Both the position numbers and the translations under genes were made by a program. The notes under the pieces are model-generated. The model worked only from the letters and a program-made list of their open reading frames with translations, had not been told where the DNA came from and ran no database searches. From Williamsia muralis NBRC 105860 (lineage in GTDB: Bacteria; Actinomycetota; Actinomycetes; Mycobacteriales; Mycobacteriaceae): 64,000 bases of DNA. Below are positions 47,150-55,215 of the stretch, piece after piece (within the stretch, counting starts at the first letter, position 1; the number at the start of each line of letters is the position of its first letter). The stretch covers positions 434,001 through 498,000 of the forward strand of contig NZ_BDAP01000004.1 of assembly GCF_001598915.1 (NCBI RefSeq), read 5' to 3'.

Positions 47150-48879
47150 ACGGCGGCCCGATCGCCGCCGGGCTCGGCGAGGGCCGACAGACAACGATCG
47201 ATCACCGCGGCACGGACCGCCCAATGCAACCCCGGATGATCACCGGTCGGTGTGACGGTGACCTGTGGCCGGCGGTCGGGTTTCAACTTGCTGACCGCCT
47301 TCGGCCCCCGATTCACGGTGAATCTCTCGTGGTCCCACGGCGAGAACAACACATCAGGACGCAGACCTCTGCCTGCCAGCTCTCTGAGCAACAGTTGCGG
47401 CGCTTGCACAACGCCGGCCGCTCCGAGTAAACCGACCAGCGGGTACGGCATGTGCTTGCGAAGGGACGGGCCCAGCGTGCCCCGCAGCCGCGCCTGCGCC
47501 CTGGTCGACCAGGGCGCACCGGCCCCGGGGCTGTCCACGGGTTGCGAGGCGGCTCCACTGGCGATCGCCATGGCGGTGTCGAACGTTCGAGCGCGCAGAC
47601 GCCACATCAGCGGGTTCACCATCACCACGTGGGACTCCTCCGGCCAGCATCCGCCGTGAGCGGCAAGCCAGGAACCAGAACACAAGCCCGCGTGGACAAT
47701 TCGGGACGGACGTTCGGCCGCGAAGTCGAACACCGCACGTGCCTGCTCGACGGACTCCGGGGTGTAGAGCGGTGCAAAATCGTCATCGGCGTCGACATTT
47801 CCGGATTCACCGACCCCCGGACGGTCGAAGCGAATGGTCCGACCGTTGAGGCCCGCCACCAGATCACCGGCCTCCACCCACAGGCGCGCCGGACCGGTAC
47901 GGATGTCGTTTGCGGTGGAGTACGCCATCAGCAGGTTGTCGACTCCACGGGAACTGTCGGCGGGTGCGGTCTCCCACACCACCGTGCCGCCGGGCAACAC
48001 TGTGATGCTCTTGTCGATGTCGGGACCACCGGCACCGGCCCCGACGGTGATCCGCATCTGTTGCCGAACAGTCACCGGTGCAACGGTTTTCGGCAGGACC
48101 GCATCGACCCACCGGGCGATGACCTCGACCGCATGGGTGGGCAACTCGAAGTAGACGGTCTCGGACGCGATGAAACGGGTCGGGTCACCGATCGGGGCAA
48201 CCCGGGCCCCACGCTGACCGAGTGCCTTGACCACAGGCAGTTCGAGATCGGTGTCCCTGATCGCACAGAGCACAGGCAGCCGCTGGTCGTCGGCGAGGAC
48301 GTCGGCGGTCACCCGCATCCGGGACAGCTGCGCGGCGGTGGTCGAATGCAGCGAGGCGCCCACCAGGTGCACGCGTTCGTCAGCCGGGTCCACCGGCCCC
48401 ACCGACATGTTGTGCAGTGCCGACTGACCACGAACGTGGTGCCGTCCGTTCACAACCGGATCCCACAGCACCAGTGCGGCGAGTGATCCCAGGCGGTCGA
48501 CCTGCTGGCACGCCAGAAGCGCTCCGACCCGAAGTCCTACCAGCGCAACGGTTTCCGTACCGGCATCGCGCACGAACTGCACTGCCGACGCAATGCTGGC
48601 CAGCCATCCGTCGGCGGCGCCCGGTGAGTCCTGCGCCCCCGCGGACTCACCGGTGCAGAGGTAGTCGAACCGCAGCACAAGAAATCCTTGGGCGGCCAGC
48701 CTTTCGGCGAGCAACTTCATCCCCCGCGTGCTGTCGGCCTGCTCTTTCCCCAGCGGCGGGCACATCACCACACCACCGCGGACCTGACCGTCGCGAGGAG
48801 TGCACACCACACCGAACAAAGGGGTGTCCGCGGGCCCGAAGTACGTCAATTGGGTTGTGACGTCTGGCCTCGCGTGCAT
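47140..48879 (-). CDS. Tandem alpha/beta-hydrolase protein, exosortase-A-associated hydrolase-like
   Basis: 579 aa with two alpha/beta-hydrolase-like halves. The N-terminal half (MCPPLGKEQADSTRGMKLLA, LVLRFDYLCTGESAG) resembles exosortase-A-associated hydrolases, but the nucleophile elbow is GLRVG (115-119) with Arg117 in place of Ser. The C-terminal half (FDRPGVGESG) has elbow GLCSG (398-402) with Cys400 as the candidate nucleophile. No signal peptide. ATG 48879 shares a base with the ligase TGA, so it is the third gene of the ligase operon. Possibly a thioesterase/transferase acting on the carrier-bound product; that is inference. Confidence 0.75.
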   Translation of the reverse strand: MHARPDVTTQLTYFGPADTPLFGVVCTPRDGQVRGGVVMCPPLGKEQADSTRGMKLLAERLAAQGFLVLRFDYLCTGESAGAQDSPGAADGWLASIASAVQFVRDAGTETVALVGLRVGALLACQQVDRLGSLAALVLWDPVVNGRHHVRGQSALHNMSVGPVDPADERVHLVGASLHSTTAAQLSRMRVTADVLADDQRLPVLCAIRDTDLELPVVKALGQRGARVAPIGDPTRFIASETVYFELPTHAVEVIARWVDAVLPKTVAPVTVRQQMRITVGAGAGGPDIDKSITVLPGGTVVWETAPADSSRGVDNLLMAYSTANDIRTGPARLWVEAGDLVAGLNGRTIRFDRPGVGESGNVDADDDFAPLYTPESVEQARAVFDFAAERPSRIVHAGLCSGSWLAAHGGCWPEESHVVMVNPLMWRLRARTFDTAMAIASGAASQPVDSPGAGAPWSTRAQARLRGTLGPSLRKHMPYPLVGLLGAAGVVQAPQLLLRELAGRGLRPDVLFSPWDHERFTVNRGPKAVSKLKPDRRPQVTVTPTGDHPGLHWAVRAAVIDRCLSALAEPGGDRAAVQR

Positions 48880-49826
48880 CACGCCTCGAATCGGGTGCGC
48901 AAGTCCGTCGGCCAGCGGGTGACGTCGAGGCCATGGGTGCGCAGCATCGCCAGGGCGATCCGTTCCATGCCGAAACCGACGCACGCGCTGTGGGCGGGCG
49001 CGCCGTCAGACGTCTTGATGTCGAAGCTGTGACCGAAGTGCTCGCGATGGCAATTGCACGACACCAGAGCGGTTCCGTCGTCCAGGTCGCCGTAAAGGCG
49101 TACCACCAGTTCGGTTTTGAGGCTCTCCTGCAGCTGGTTGGCCGCCAGCATCTTGCCGACGCGGCCGAAGAACGGGTCGTTGGCGGCCACTGCCGTTGCT
49201 TCGAGGCCCAGATCGGACAGCACCTGCAGACCTCTGGGTACCCATGAATCACGGTGCTGCTGCGCTGCTTCAGGCGTCCCGACGACAACGAACTCGTGCA
49301 TCCGGAACGCCTGCATCCGCGCGGGGTCGATGGCGGGTTCATGCCGGAAGCAGTACCCGTACACGTCCAACGTGACGCCGCCGTCCGGTAGCACGCCGCT
49401 CAGGCTCGAGTAGCAAGGATGACAGGCAGCAGAGACCAGCATGGTGCCCGCCGGGGAGAGGTGGTGGTCCCAGCTCGCGCCGGCATCCCGATCGCCGAGA
49501 AGCTTCCGATGGTCCTTGTTGTCTCCCACAAACGTGGAGATCGAACCCGTCAGGTTGGGAAATGAAGCGATGTAGTCGGTTTTCTCGAAAGACTCCCGCG
49601 GAAACACCGGAGGAAAGCGCAGACGGCGAATATCGGAGCCGTGCGCCTCGAGGCCGGCCGACCGGACATACCGGTCGATTCCATCAACGATGTCTTCGAA
49701 TACAGCGCCTCTGCCGAACAGACCGTCTATGCCGGATGGCACGAGCAGATCAGCGGCGATCAATTCATCTCGAAAGGCGCGACGTGAAACTTCGAGTTCG
49801 GTCTCCGCGTGGTCGGTGGTTGTCAT
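48879..49826 (-). CDS. Amino acid:[carrier protein] ligase (class II aaRS-like)
   Basis: 315 aa, a stand-alone class II synthetase catalytic core without a tRNA-binding domain. Motif 2 FRHEPAIDPARMQAFRMHEF, motif 3 GFGMERIALAM, and Cys135, Glu178 and Cys282 at the spacing of the zinc ligands of atypical seryl-tRNA-synthetase homologues such as Bradyrhizobium Bll0957, which load Gly or Ala onto the phosphopantetheine of a carrier protein. A carrier protein gene and an AcpS-type gene lie close by. ATGA overlap with the dehydrogenase gene. Amino acid not predictable. Confidence 0.88.
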   Translation of the reverse strand: MTTTDHAETELEVSRRAFRDELIAADLLVPSGIDGLFGRGAVFEDIVDGIDRYVRSAGLEAHGSDIRRLRFPPVFPRESFEKTDYIASFPNLTGSISTFVGDNKDHRKLLGDRDAGASWDHHLSPAGTMLVSAACHPCYSSLSGVLPDGGVTLDVYGYCFRHEPAIDPARMQAFRMHEFVVVGTPEAAQQHRDSWVPRGLQVLSDLGLEATAVAANDPFFGRVGKMLAANQLQESLKTELVVRLYGDLDDGTALVSCNCHREHFGHSFDIKTSDGAPAHSACVGFGMERIALAMLRTHGLDVTRWPTDLRTRFEA

Positions 49827-50986
49827 GGTTTCCCCCGGTATGCAAGAACAAGTCGCGCATTGTTTGCGCGAATACGGTCATTGGAGACCATCAGTTGTGG
49901 CCCGTAGGCATCGCGCAGCAGACGCCCCATCGAGGCCGCGTGATCTTCACGGTAAGCATTGATCCCCACCAGGCCGAGTGCGCCGGCGACCACCTCGACC
50001 ACTGCTTTGGATGCGTTCAATTTGAGATTGTTCATCGCGATCGCGAATCCCACTGTGGTCTCGAGCTCTCCCGACGCCAGGAAGGTCTCGTAACGTCGGA
50101 TCTCCTCGGACACCGAGGACGCGAACCGTTGATGGATCACCAGCAGATCTGCGAATGCTGCGGTGCGGTCGGTGGGCGCCCCTGAGTTGCGTTTGGCGTC
50201 GGCGCGGATTTGTACCCGCGCCTTGTTCACCGCGGCGTCGGCGATCCCCAGCCACACCGAGGCCCAGAGGGTGTGAGAGGCAGGCAACATCGTGTGCGCG
50301 GAAATGGTGGCGTAGTCGACCGGTAGGACGTTGCGGGCGTCGGTGTCGGCTTTGAGCTCGAACCCGGGACTGCACGTACCCCGGAAACCCAGGACGTCCC
50401 ACGTCCCGGTCTTCTCCAGCACGGTGTCGGCGGCGGGACAGATCACCAGGACCTGGTCGCTGGGCGGACTGTCGGGGCCGCGCCGGGCAGTGGCACAGAT
50501 GTGATCGGCGTACTCGCCGTAGGAGATCACCGGGGCGTTCTTGGACAGCGTCACGCGGTCGCCCTCGACAACCACCGCGCAGGTCGATGACCGGACGTCG
50601 CCGCCTGTGGTGATCTCCGTTGTCGCCGAGGCGAGCAGCGACTCGTTCTGCGCGATCGATCGGGTCAGCTCGGCGATGTCGCCTTGCGCACCGTGCCAGC
50701 GGAGCGTCAGGGCTTGCGTGTGATGCATCGCGAAGACCATGGCCGCCGAACTACACGCGGCTCCCAGGGCACGGGCGTACGACGCCAGTTCGGTCATGCC
50801 TGCCGACCTACCTCCCAACTCGGTGGGCAGCGAACACGACAGGAGTCCGGCATCTTTCATGGCGGTGACGGCCTCGACCGGGAATCGCGCGTCGCGGTCG
50901 ACGATGTGCGCGTTGGCAGCTGCCGCTTTCACCGCGCCCGTGACATCGATCGGTGAGGCGCCGTCGCGCGTGGAGTCGACAGTCAT
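49823..50986 (-). CDS. Acyl-CoA dehydrogenase-like flavoprotein
   Basis: 387 aa. The acyl-CoA dehydrogenase fold is recognisable: N-terminal helices (FPVEAVTAMKDAGLLSCSLP), central beta domain (TGTWDVLGFRGTCSPGFELK) and C-terminal helical bundle (LVGINAYREDHAASMGRLLR, DAYGPQLMVSNDRIRANNA). Its operon with an amino acid:carrier protein ligase suggests that it oxidises an aminoacyl or acyl group on the carrier protein, but the catalytic base was not identified with confidence. ATG 50986 preceded by AGAGG. Confidence 0.85.
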   Translation of the reverse strand: MTVDSTRDGASPIDVTGAVKAAAANAHIVDRDARFPVEAVTAMKDAGLLSCSLPTELGGRSAGMTELASYARALGAACSSAAMVFAMHHTQALTLRWHGAQGDIAELTRSIAQNESLLASATTEITTGGDVRSSTCAVVVEGDRVTLSKNAPVISYGEYADHICATARRGPDSPPSDQVLVICPAADTVLEKTGTWDVLGFRGTCSPGFELKADTDARNVLPVDYATISAHTMLPASHTLWASVWLGIADAAVNKARVQIRADAKRNSGAPTDRTAAFADLLVIHQRFASSVSEEIRRYETFLASGELETTVGFAIAMNNLKLNASKAVVEVVAGALGLVGINAYREDHAASMGRLLRDAYGPQLMVSNDRIRANNARLVLAYRGKP

Positions 50987-51180
50987 GGAGGACCTCTGTA
51001 CGGGTAGGGCGCGTGGTGCGCGATGACGCCCAGCCGAACTGTATGACGGGCAATGGCTCCTGGTCGTACTGTAATCTACATCGCTATATGCGGAAAACGT
51101 GGACGGCAGAATGGATTCCACTGTCATACGTTTGAAGGCTCTTCTCGCACGGGCGACTTGCTACTGAAAGGATCGTGTCG
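50987..51180. promoter_or_regulatory. Divergent promoter region of the ligase/carrier cassette
   Basis: 194 bp, more AT-rich than its surroundings (about 51045-51170), between the two operons. Minus strand: TACAGT at 51066-51071 and 51037-51042 are -10 candidates for the dehydrogenase operon. ACTGTATGACG (51038-51048) and ACTGTCATACG (51120-51130) contain the inverted pair GTATGAC/GTCATAC 82 bp apart and may be regulator half-sites. No clear plus-strand promoter. Confidence 0.4.
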
Positions 51181-51426
51181 GTGAAAGATCAGATTCGCGA
51201 CATCCTCGCGGCACACGGGAGACTCGCCGTGGACGCACAGTCGGTTGAGGACGACGCAGACCTGTACGAGCTGGGCCTGACCTCGCACGCGAGTGTGAAC
51301 GTGATGCTGGCGCTCGAGGACGAGTTCGATGTCGAGTTCCCCGACGAAGATCTGAAGAAGGCCACATTCGCGACGGTCAGCAACCTCGAAGCGGTGGTGA
51401 GCAAGCTTCTCGCCGGTGTCGCGTGA
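51181..51426 (+). CDS. Stand-alone acyl/aminoacyl carrier protein
   Basis: 81 aa. Four-helix carrier protein: VKDQIRDILAAHGRL, acidic ELGLTSHASVNVMLALEDEF with the phosphopantetheine Ser in LTSHA (the usual DSL is replaced by LTS), and VEFPDEDLKKATF. Probable aminoacyl acceptor of the divergent ligase. AAAGGA lies 8 nt before GTG 51181; GTG 51175 is two codons upstream. First gene of a four-gene operon with DUF1839, GH2 and AcpS-type genes. Confidence 0.9.
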   Translation: MKDQIRDILAAHGRLAVDAQSVEDDADLYELGLTSHASVNVMLALEDEFDVEFPDEDLKKATFATVSNLEAVVSKLLAGVA

Positions 51427-52382
51427 GCTTGCCGGCGGCGCTGACGATCAGCAACACCGCTCAGCCCCACTTCTCCCACAGCGGAGACCGGATCTGGCCT
51501 GAGACGAACTGCTATGTCGACCTGTGGATCGAATTGCTCCATGCGCTCGGCCACGATCCGGTACCGGCCTTCGCCTGCGCGCTCTCAGCCGACCACGACG
51601 GTCAGCAATGGAGCTTCCTCAAGGTCGCCCCAGAAGACATCCGGCGACTCTACGGCCTCGAAGTCACCGAAGAGAACGTGTGGCTGCCACTGCTGGAGAC
51701 CATCGAAAGCGGTCCTGGCCGCGGCATTCTCCATACGGTCGAGGTCGACAGTTGGTGGCTCCCCGACACCGCCGGCACCGATTACCACCGGAATCATGTG
51801 AAGACCACGATCATTCCGACATCCGTTGATCGATCCACGCAAACCATGAGCTATATCCACAATTCCGGGATTCATTCCCTTTCCGGAGCTGATTTCACGG
51901 GAGTATTCGGTCTCGCCGGGACAGAAGAGGGTTCGCTACTGCCCTACGTGGAACAGATTCGTTCTTTTCCTGAACGAGCCCACGAGGATTCGCTCGTGCC
52001 CATCGTTCGCGAGCATCTGGCGCGCCGGGCACCGGGTAATCCGGTAGAGCGCCTCGGCCACGGTGTCCGGGAGGCCGTCGCGTGGCTTCCTGGTGCCGGG
52101 ATGGAGACCTTTCACCTGTGGGCCTTCGCCACATTGCGTCAATGCGGCGCCACCGCCGAGTTGGCAGCAGACCTCAGTCGCCACCTCGCTGCCGGTCCGG
52201 CACCAGGGGCCGCTGAAGCGGTCGAGCCATTTCTCGACGTGGCCGCCGGAGCGAAGGCGGTTCAGTTCAAGATGGCTCGGGCCGCGCGCGGACGCCAGGT
52301 GGACGTCGGCGAGGGTCTCGACAACATGGCTCGATCATGGGCCACGGCCATGCAGACCGTCGCCGACGCCGTAGCGCGATGA
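51423..52382 (+). CDS. DUF1839 family protein
   Basis: 319 aa. RIWPETNCYVDLWIELLHAL and VDSWWLPDTAGTDYHRNHVK are the DUF1839 signatures. Conserved Cys30 (ETNCY) and His122/His125 plus Asp115 suggest a Cys-His active site of papain/transglutaminase-like kind; biochemical function unknown to me. The GTGA overlap with the carrier protein gene indicates translational coupling. In this context a role in transferring an aminoacyl group from the carrier protein is attractive but unproven. No signal peptide. Confidence 0.85.
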   Translation: MSLPAALTISNTAQPHFSHSGDRIWPETNCYVDLWIELLHALGHDPVPAFACALSADHDGQQWSFLKVAPEDIRRLYGLEVTEENVWLPLLETIESGPGRGILHTVEVDSWWLPDTAGTDYHRNHVKTTIIPTSVDRSTQTMSYIHNSGIHSLSGADFTGVFGLAGTEEGSLLPYVEQIRSFPERAHEDSLVPIVREHLARRAPGNPVERLGHGVREAVAWLPGAGMETFHLWAFATLRQCGATAELAADLSRHLAAGPAPGAAEAVEPFLDVAAGAKAVQFKMARAARGRQVDVGEGLDNMARSWATAMQTVADAVAR

Positions 52383-54814
52383 GTCCGATCACCGGGTGGA
52401 AGCTCTTGGGCACCACACCCGGTGCGGCCATGACTTCCGAAGACGTGCAAGACCTTTGGCCCGACGCCGTCGACGTGGAGGATGCCACCGTCGTCGGGGC
52501 CGTGGACCAGGCACTGTCGCGATGGGGCGACAACGTCGATGCATCCGACTGGTGGTTCACGACCACGATCGAGACGGCGCAGGACTCGTGGGTCGACTTC
52601 GCGGGTGTGACCGCGCCGGCAACGGTTTATCTCGATGACCGCCCGGTGGCCGAGGTCGAATCGATGTTCCTACCGGTATCGGTGGCCGTTCCCGCCGGCG
52701 ACAACCGGCTGGTGGTGCACTTCCCCGCCCTGGACGCCGTGCTTCGCAAGCGTCGACCCCGCGGTCGGTGGCGATCAAGTCTGGTTGCAGCGCAGGGCTT
52801 TCGGTGGTTGCGGACAACGTTGATCGGTCGCGCCCCGGTGTACTCCGGGGTGTCCCCTGCAGTGGGATTCTGGCGTCCGGTGGCCCTACGGGATCTCGGC
52901 CGTGCCCGCGACGTGGTGGTGCAGGCCGATCCGCGCTCCGGTCGGGTGACTGTGCGTGGTGTCGCACCGAGCCCAGGCGACGTCTTGATGTCCGTGCACC
53001 ACAAGGGCACCGAGCTCACGGTCGGCGCGGCCACCGCCGACTCGGATGGGCAGTTCACGGTCTCGGCAACGGTGCCCGAACCGGCGCTGTGGTGGCCCCG
53101 CGGTTACGGGGATCAGAGCCTTTATACCGCCATCGTGACCATGGCGGGACAACCTCTGTGCGAGAAGGACTTCGGATTCAGAACCGTCGAGATGACCAGC
53201 GCCCATGAACACTCCGGGAGCCAAGGCTTTTCCATCGCTGTCAACGGCATCGACATCTTCTGCCGGGGTGCGGTGTGGATGCCACCCGACCCACTTCGAC
53301 TGACCAGTCCGGCCGCGACCACACAGAAACACCTCCAGCTGCTCGCGGACGCCGGTACCACCATGCTCCGTGTACCCGGTGGCACGGTATTCCCCGACGC
53401 GGAGTTCTGGTCGTACTGCGCTGATCTCGGAATCTTGGTGTGGCAGGACACGATGCAGGCGACCTTCGACCCACCCGAGGACGTCCAGGACTTGCTGTGC
53501 GCCGAGATGCGTGAGCTTCTGCGGACGGTGTCGGGCAACCCTGCGTTGGCTGTGGTCAGCGGCGGAAACGAACTCATCCAGCAGCCGGAGATGCTGGGTT
53601 TGGCGCCCGAGCAACGCGATGTGTCGGCTCTGTCGAGAGCGTTGTCACTCGTGGTCGCGGCAGAGTCCGACGCGGTGTTTGTCGTCGCCAGCCCATCGCC
53701 GCCCCCCGGTAGCACCGACCTCGCGATCCGTCCGGATTCCGGTGTGGCGCACTGGTTCGGCGTCGGTGGATACCTGCGCCCTCTGGCCGACGTCAAGACA
53801 GCGGGTGTCCGATTCGCAGCCGAGAGCTTGGCGTTTGCCATCCCGCCGTCTGCGGACGCAGTGGACCGCCACTTTTCCGGCGCGGCGGTGGCCGGCCACG
53901 ATCCACGCTGGAAATCGGGGGTTCCGCGGGACCGAGGAGCGTCATGGGACTTCGAGGACGTGCGCGACCACTATGTGGCCGAGGTCTTCGACGTCGATCC
54001 ATTGATGGTGCGCAGGACTGATCCCGAACTCTATTTGCAGCTGGGGCGGTTGGCCGTCGCCGAGGCGATGCTCGAGTGTTATGCGTTCTGGCGCCGGCAC
54101 GACTCCGGATGTGATGGCGCGCTGGTGCTGTCGTCCAAAGATCTGTGCGCGGGCGCGGGATGGGGACTCATCGACATCGATGGGCAACCGAAGGCGCCTC
54201 TCCAAGCGCTCGCGCGACTGTGGTCGCCTGTTGCGCTCCGCCTCGCATCCGCGGGTCTTTCCGGAGTTCGTATCGACGTCTACAACGACGGACCGGGTCC
54301 CCTCGAGGGGACCCTCGAACTGATCGCCACCAACTCGTCCGGCCACCCGGTGACCGAGGCCCGCAGGCCGATGTCCGTCGATGCGCATTCGTCGACGACG
54401 CTGCACGACTCCGATCTGACTGGCAGGTTCACCGACTTGTCCCACGCCTACGGGTTCGGCGAACCGGTGGCAGACGCGGTGCAGGCGACCTTGGTTGTGA
54501 AAGACGTTGTCGTGGCGCGTGATGTCCACGTCATCCGTTCGACGGCACACCAGGGGATCATCGAACTGGATGCGAAAGCCGTCCTGGCGGATGGTCGGTG
54601 GTGGCTGGAACTGTTGTCGCGCACCACTCTGCGGTACGTGGAGGTCGACGCGCCGGGATGGCGGCCCGCGGACAACTACTTCCACCTGGCTGCGGGCCTG
54701 CCATACCGGGTACCGCTCACCGCTTTCCGAGACCACGCCGGCAGGCCTCCCAAGGGTTCGGTCACCTCGATCGACGCTCTGACCGTCACTCGTTTTGCCG
54801 CCGACGATCGCTGA
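52379..54814 (+). CDS. GH2 beta-mannosidase-like glycoside hydrolase
   Basis: 811 aa with the GH2 layout: jelly-roll (DWWFTTTIE, about 40-210), immunoglobulin-like domain, TIM barrel (about 290-560), and C-terminal beta domains. Acid/base Glu398 in SGGNELI and nucleophile Glu482 in RFAAESLAF are both retained. LWWPRGYGDQSLY is typical of beta-mannosidase/exo-glucosaminidase subfamilies. No signal peptide, so it seems cytoplasmic, unusual for a polysaccharide hydrolase, and might act as a transglycosidase or on a lipid-linked intermediate. ATGA overlap with the DUF1839 gene. Confidence 0.82.
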   Translation: MSPITGWKLLGTTPGAAMTSEDVQDLWPDAVDVEDATVVGAVDQALSRWGDNVDASDWWFTTTIETAQDSWVDFAGVTAPATVYLDDRPVAEVESMFLPVSVAVPAGDNRLVVHFPALDAVLRKRRPRGRWRSSLVAAQGFRWLRTTLIGRAPVYSGVSPAVGFWRPVALRDLGRARDVVVQADPRSGRVTVRGVAPSPGDVLMSVHHKGTELTVGAATADSDGQFTVSATVPEPALWWPRGYGDQSLYTAIVTMAGQPLCEKDFGFRTVEMTSAHEHSGSQGFSIAVNGIDIFCRGAVWMPPDPLRLTSPAATTQKHLQLLADAGTTMLRVPGGTVFPDAEFWSYCADLGILVWQDTMQATFDPPEDVQDLLCAEMRELLRTVSGNPALAVVSGGNELIQQPEMLGLAPEQRDVSALSRALSLVVAAESDAVFVVASPSPPPGSTDLAIRPDSGVAHWFGVGGYLRPLADVKTAGVRFAAESLAFAIPPSADAVDRHFSGAAVAGHDPRWKSGVPRDRGASWDFEDVRDHYVAEVFDVDPLMVRRTDPELYLQLGRLAVAEAMLECYAFWRRHDSGCDGALVLSSKDLCAGAGWGLIDIDGQPKAPLQALARLWSPVALRLASAGLSGVRIDVYNDGPGPLEGTLELIATNSSGHPVTEARRPMSVDAHSSTTLHDSDLTGRFTDLSHAYGFGEPVADAVQATLVVKDVVVARDVHVIRSTAHQGIIELDAKAVLADGRWWLELLSRTTLRYVEVDAPGWRPADNYFHLAAGLPYRVPLTAFRDHAGRPPKGSVTSIDALTVTRFAADDR

Positions 54815-54825
54815 ATGCGCCGCAC

Positions 54826-55215
54826 ATGCACATGGATCTCCCGCCGGGCACCCGCATCGGATGCGATCTCGTGGCCCTCGACGAGGTGCGGAACTCACTG
54901 TCCCACTTCGGCGGAAGGTTTCTCGATCGGGTGTTCACCGCAGCCGAGGTAGCGTACTGCGCCGGCCGTGTCGATCGGCTTGCCGCGAGATTCGCCGCCA
55001 AGGAAGCCGTGATCAAAGCCCTTGCCGACACCGACATCCCGACACCGATGCAGGAGATCGAGGTGGTGATGATCGACGGGAAGCCTCGGGTCGAATTGCA
55101 CGGGTCGATGGCCGATCGTGCCGTGGAAGCCGGGTGGACAACAGCACAGTTGTCGTTGTCGCACACCGACTGTCACGCGATGGCTGTGGTTGTGGTCAGT
55201 CTCGCCGGTTCGTGA
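54826..55215 (+). CDS. AcpS-type 4'-phosphopantetheinyl transferase
   Basis: 129 aa. IGCDLVALDEV (Mg-binding Asp14) and RFAAKEAVIKAL (Glu60, Lys) are the two AcpS signatures, and a C-terminal LSLSHTDCHAMAVVVV segment follows. It probably converts the operon's own carrier protein to holo form, rather than serving fatty acid synthesis. ATG 54826 or 54832. It ends in a 20-bp tail-to-tail overlap with a glycosyltransferase gene. Confidence 0.88.
   Translation: MHMDLPPGTRIGCDLVALDEVRNSLSHFGGRFLDRVFTAAEVAYCAGRVDRLAARFAAKEAVIKALADTDIPTPMQEIEVVMIDGKPRVELHGSMADRAVEAGWTTAQLSLSHTDCHAMAVVVVSLAGS

Noticed and set aside
48879-49826. Seryl-tRNA synthetase
   Set aside because: Only 315 aa and lacks the N-terminal coiled-coil tRNA-binding arm; the carrier protein and PPTase context fits the carrier-protein ligase group.
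51175-51426. Housekeeping fatty-acid synthase ACP
   Set aside because: The DSL motif is changed to LTS and the gene is coupled to DUF1839 and cassette genes, not to fatty acid synthesis genes.
47140-55215. Exosortase/PEP-CTERM system suggested by the hydrolase similarity
   Set aside because: No exosortase or PEP-CTERM protein gene is in the window; the similarity is limited to the hydrolase family.
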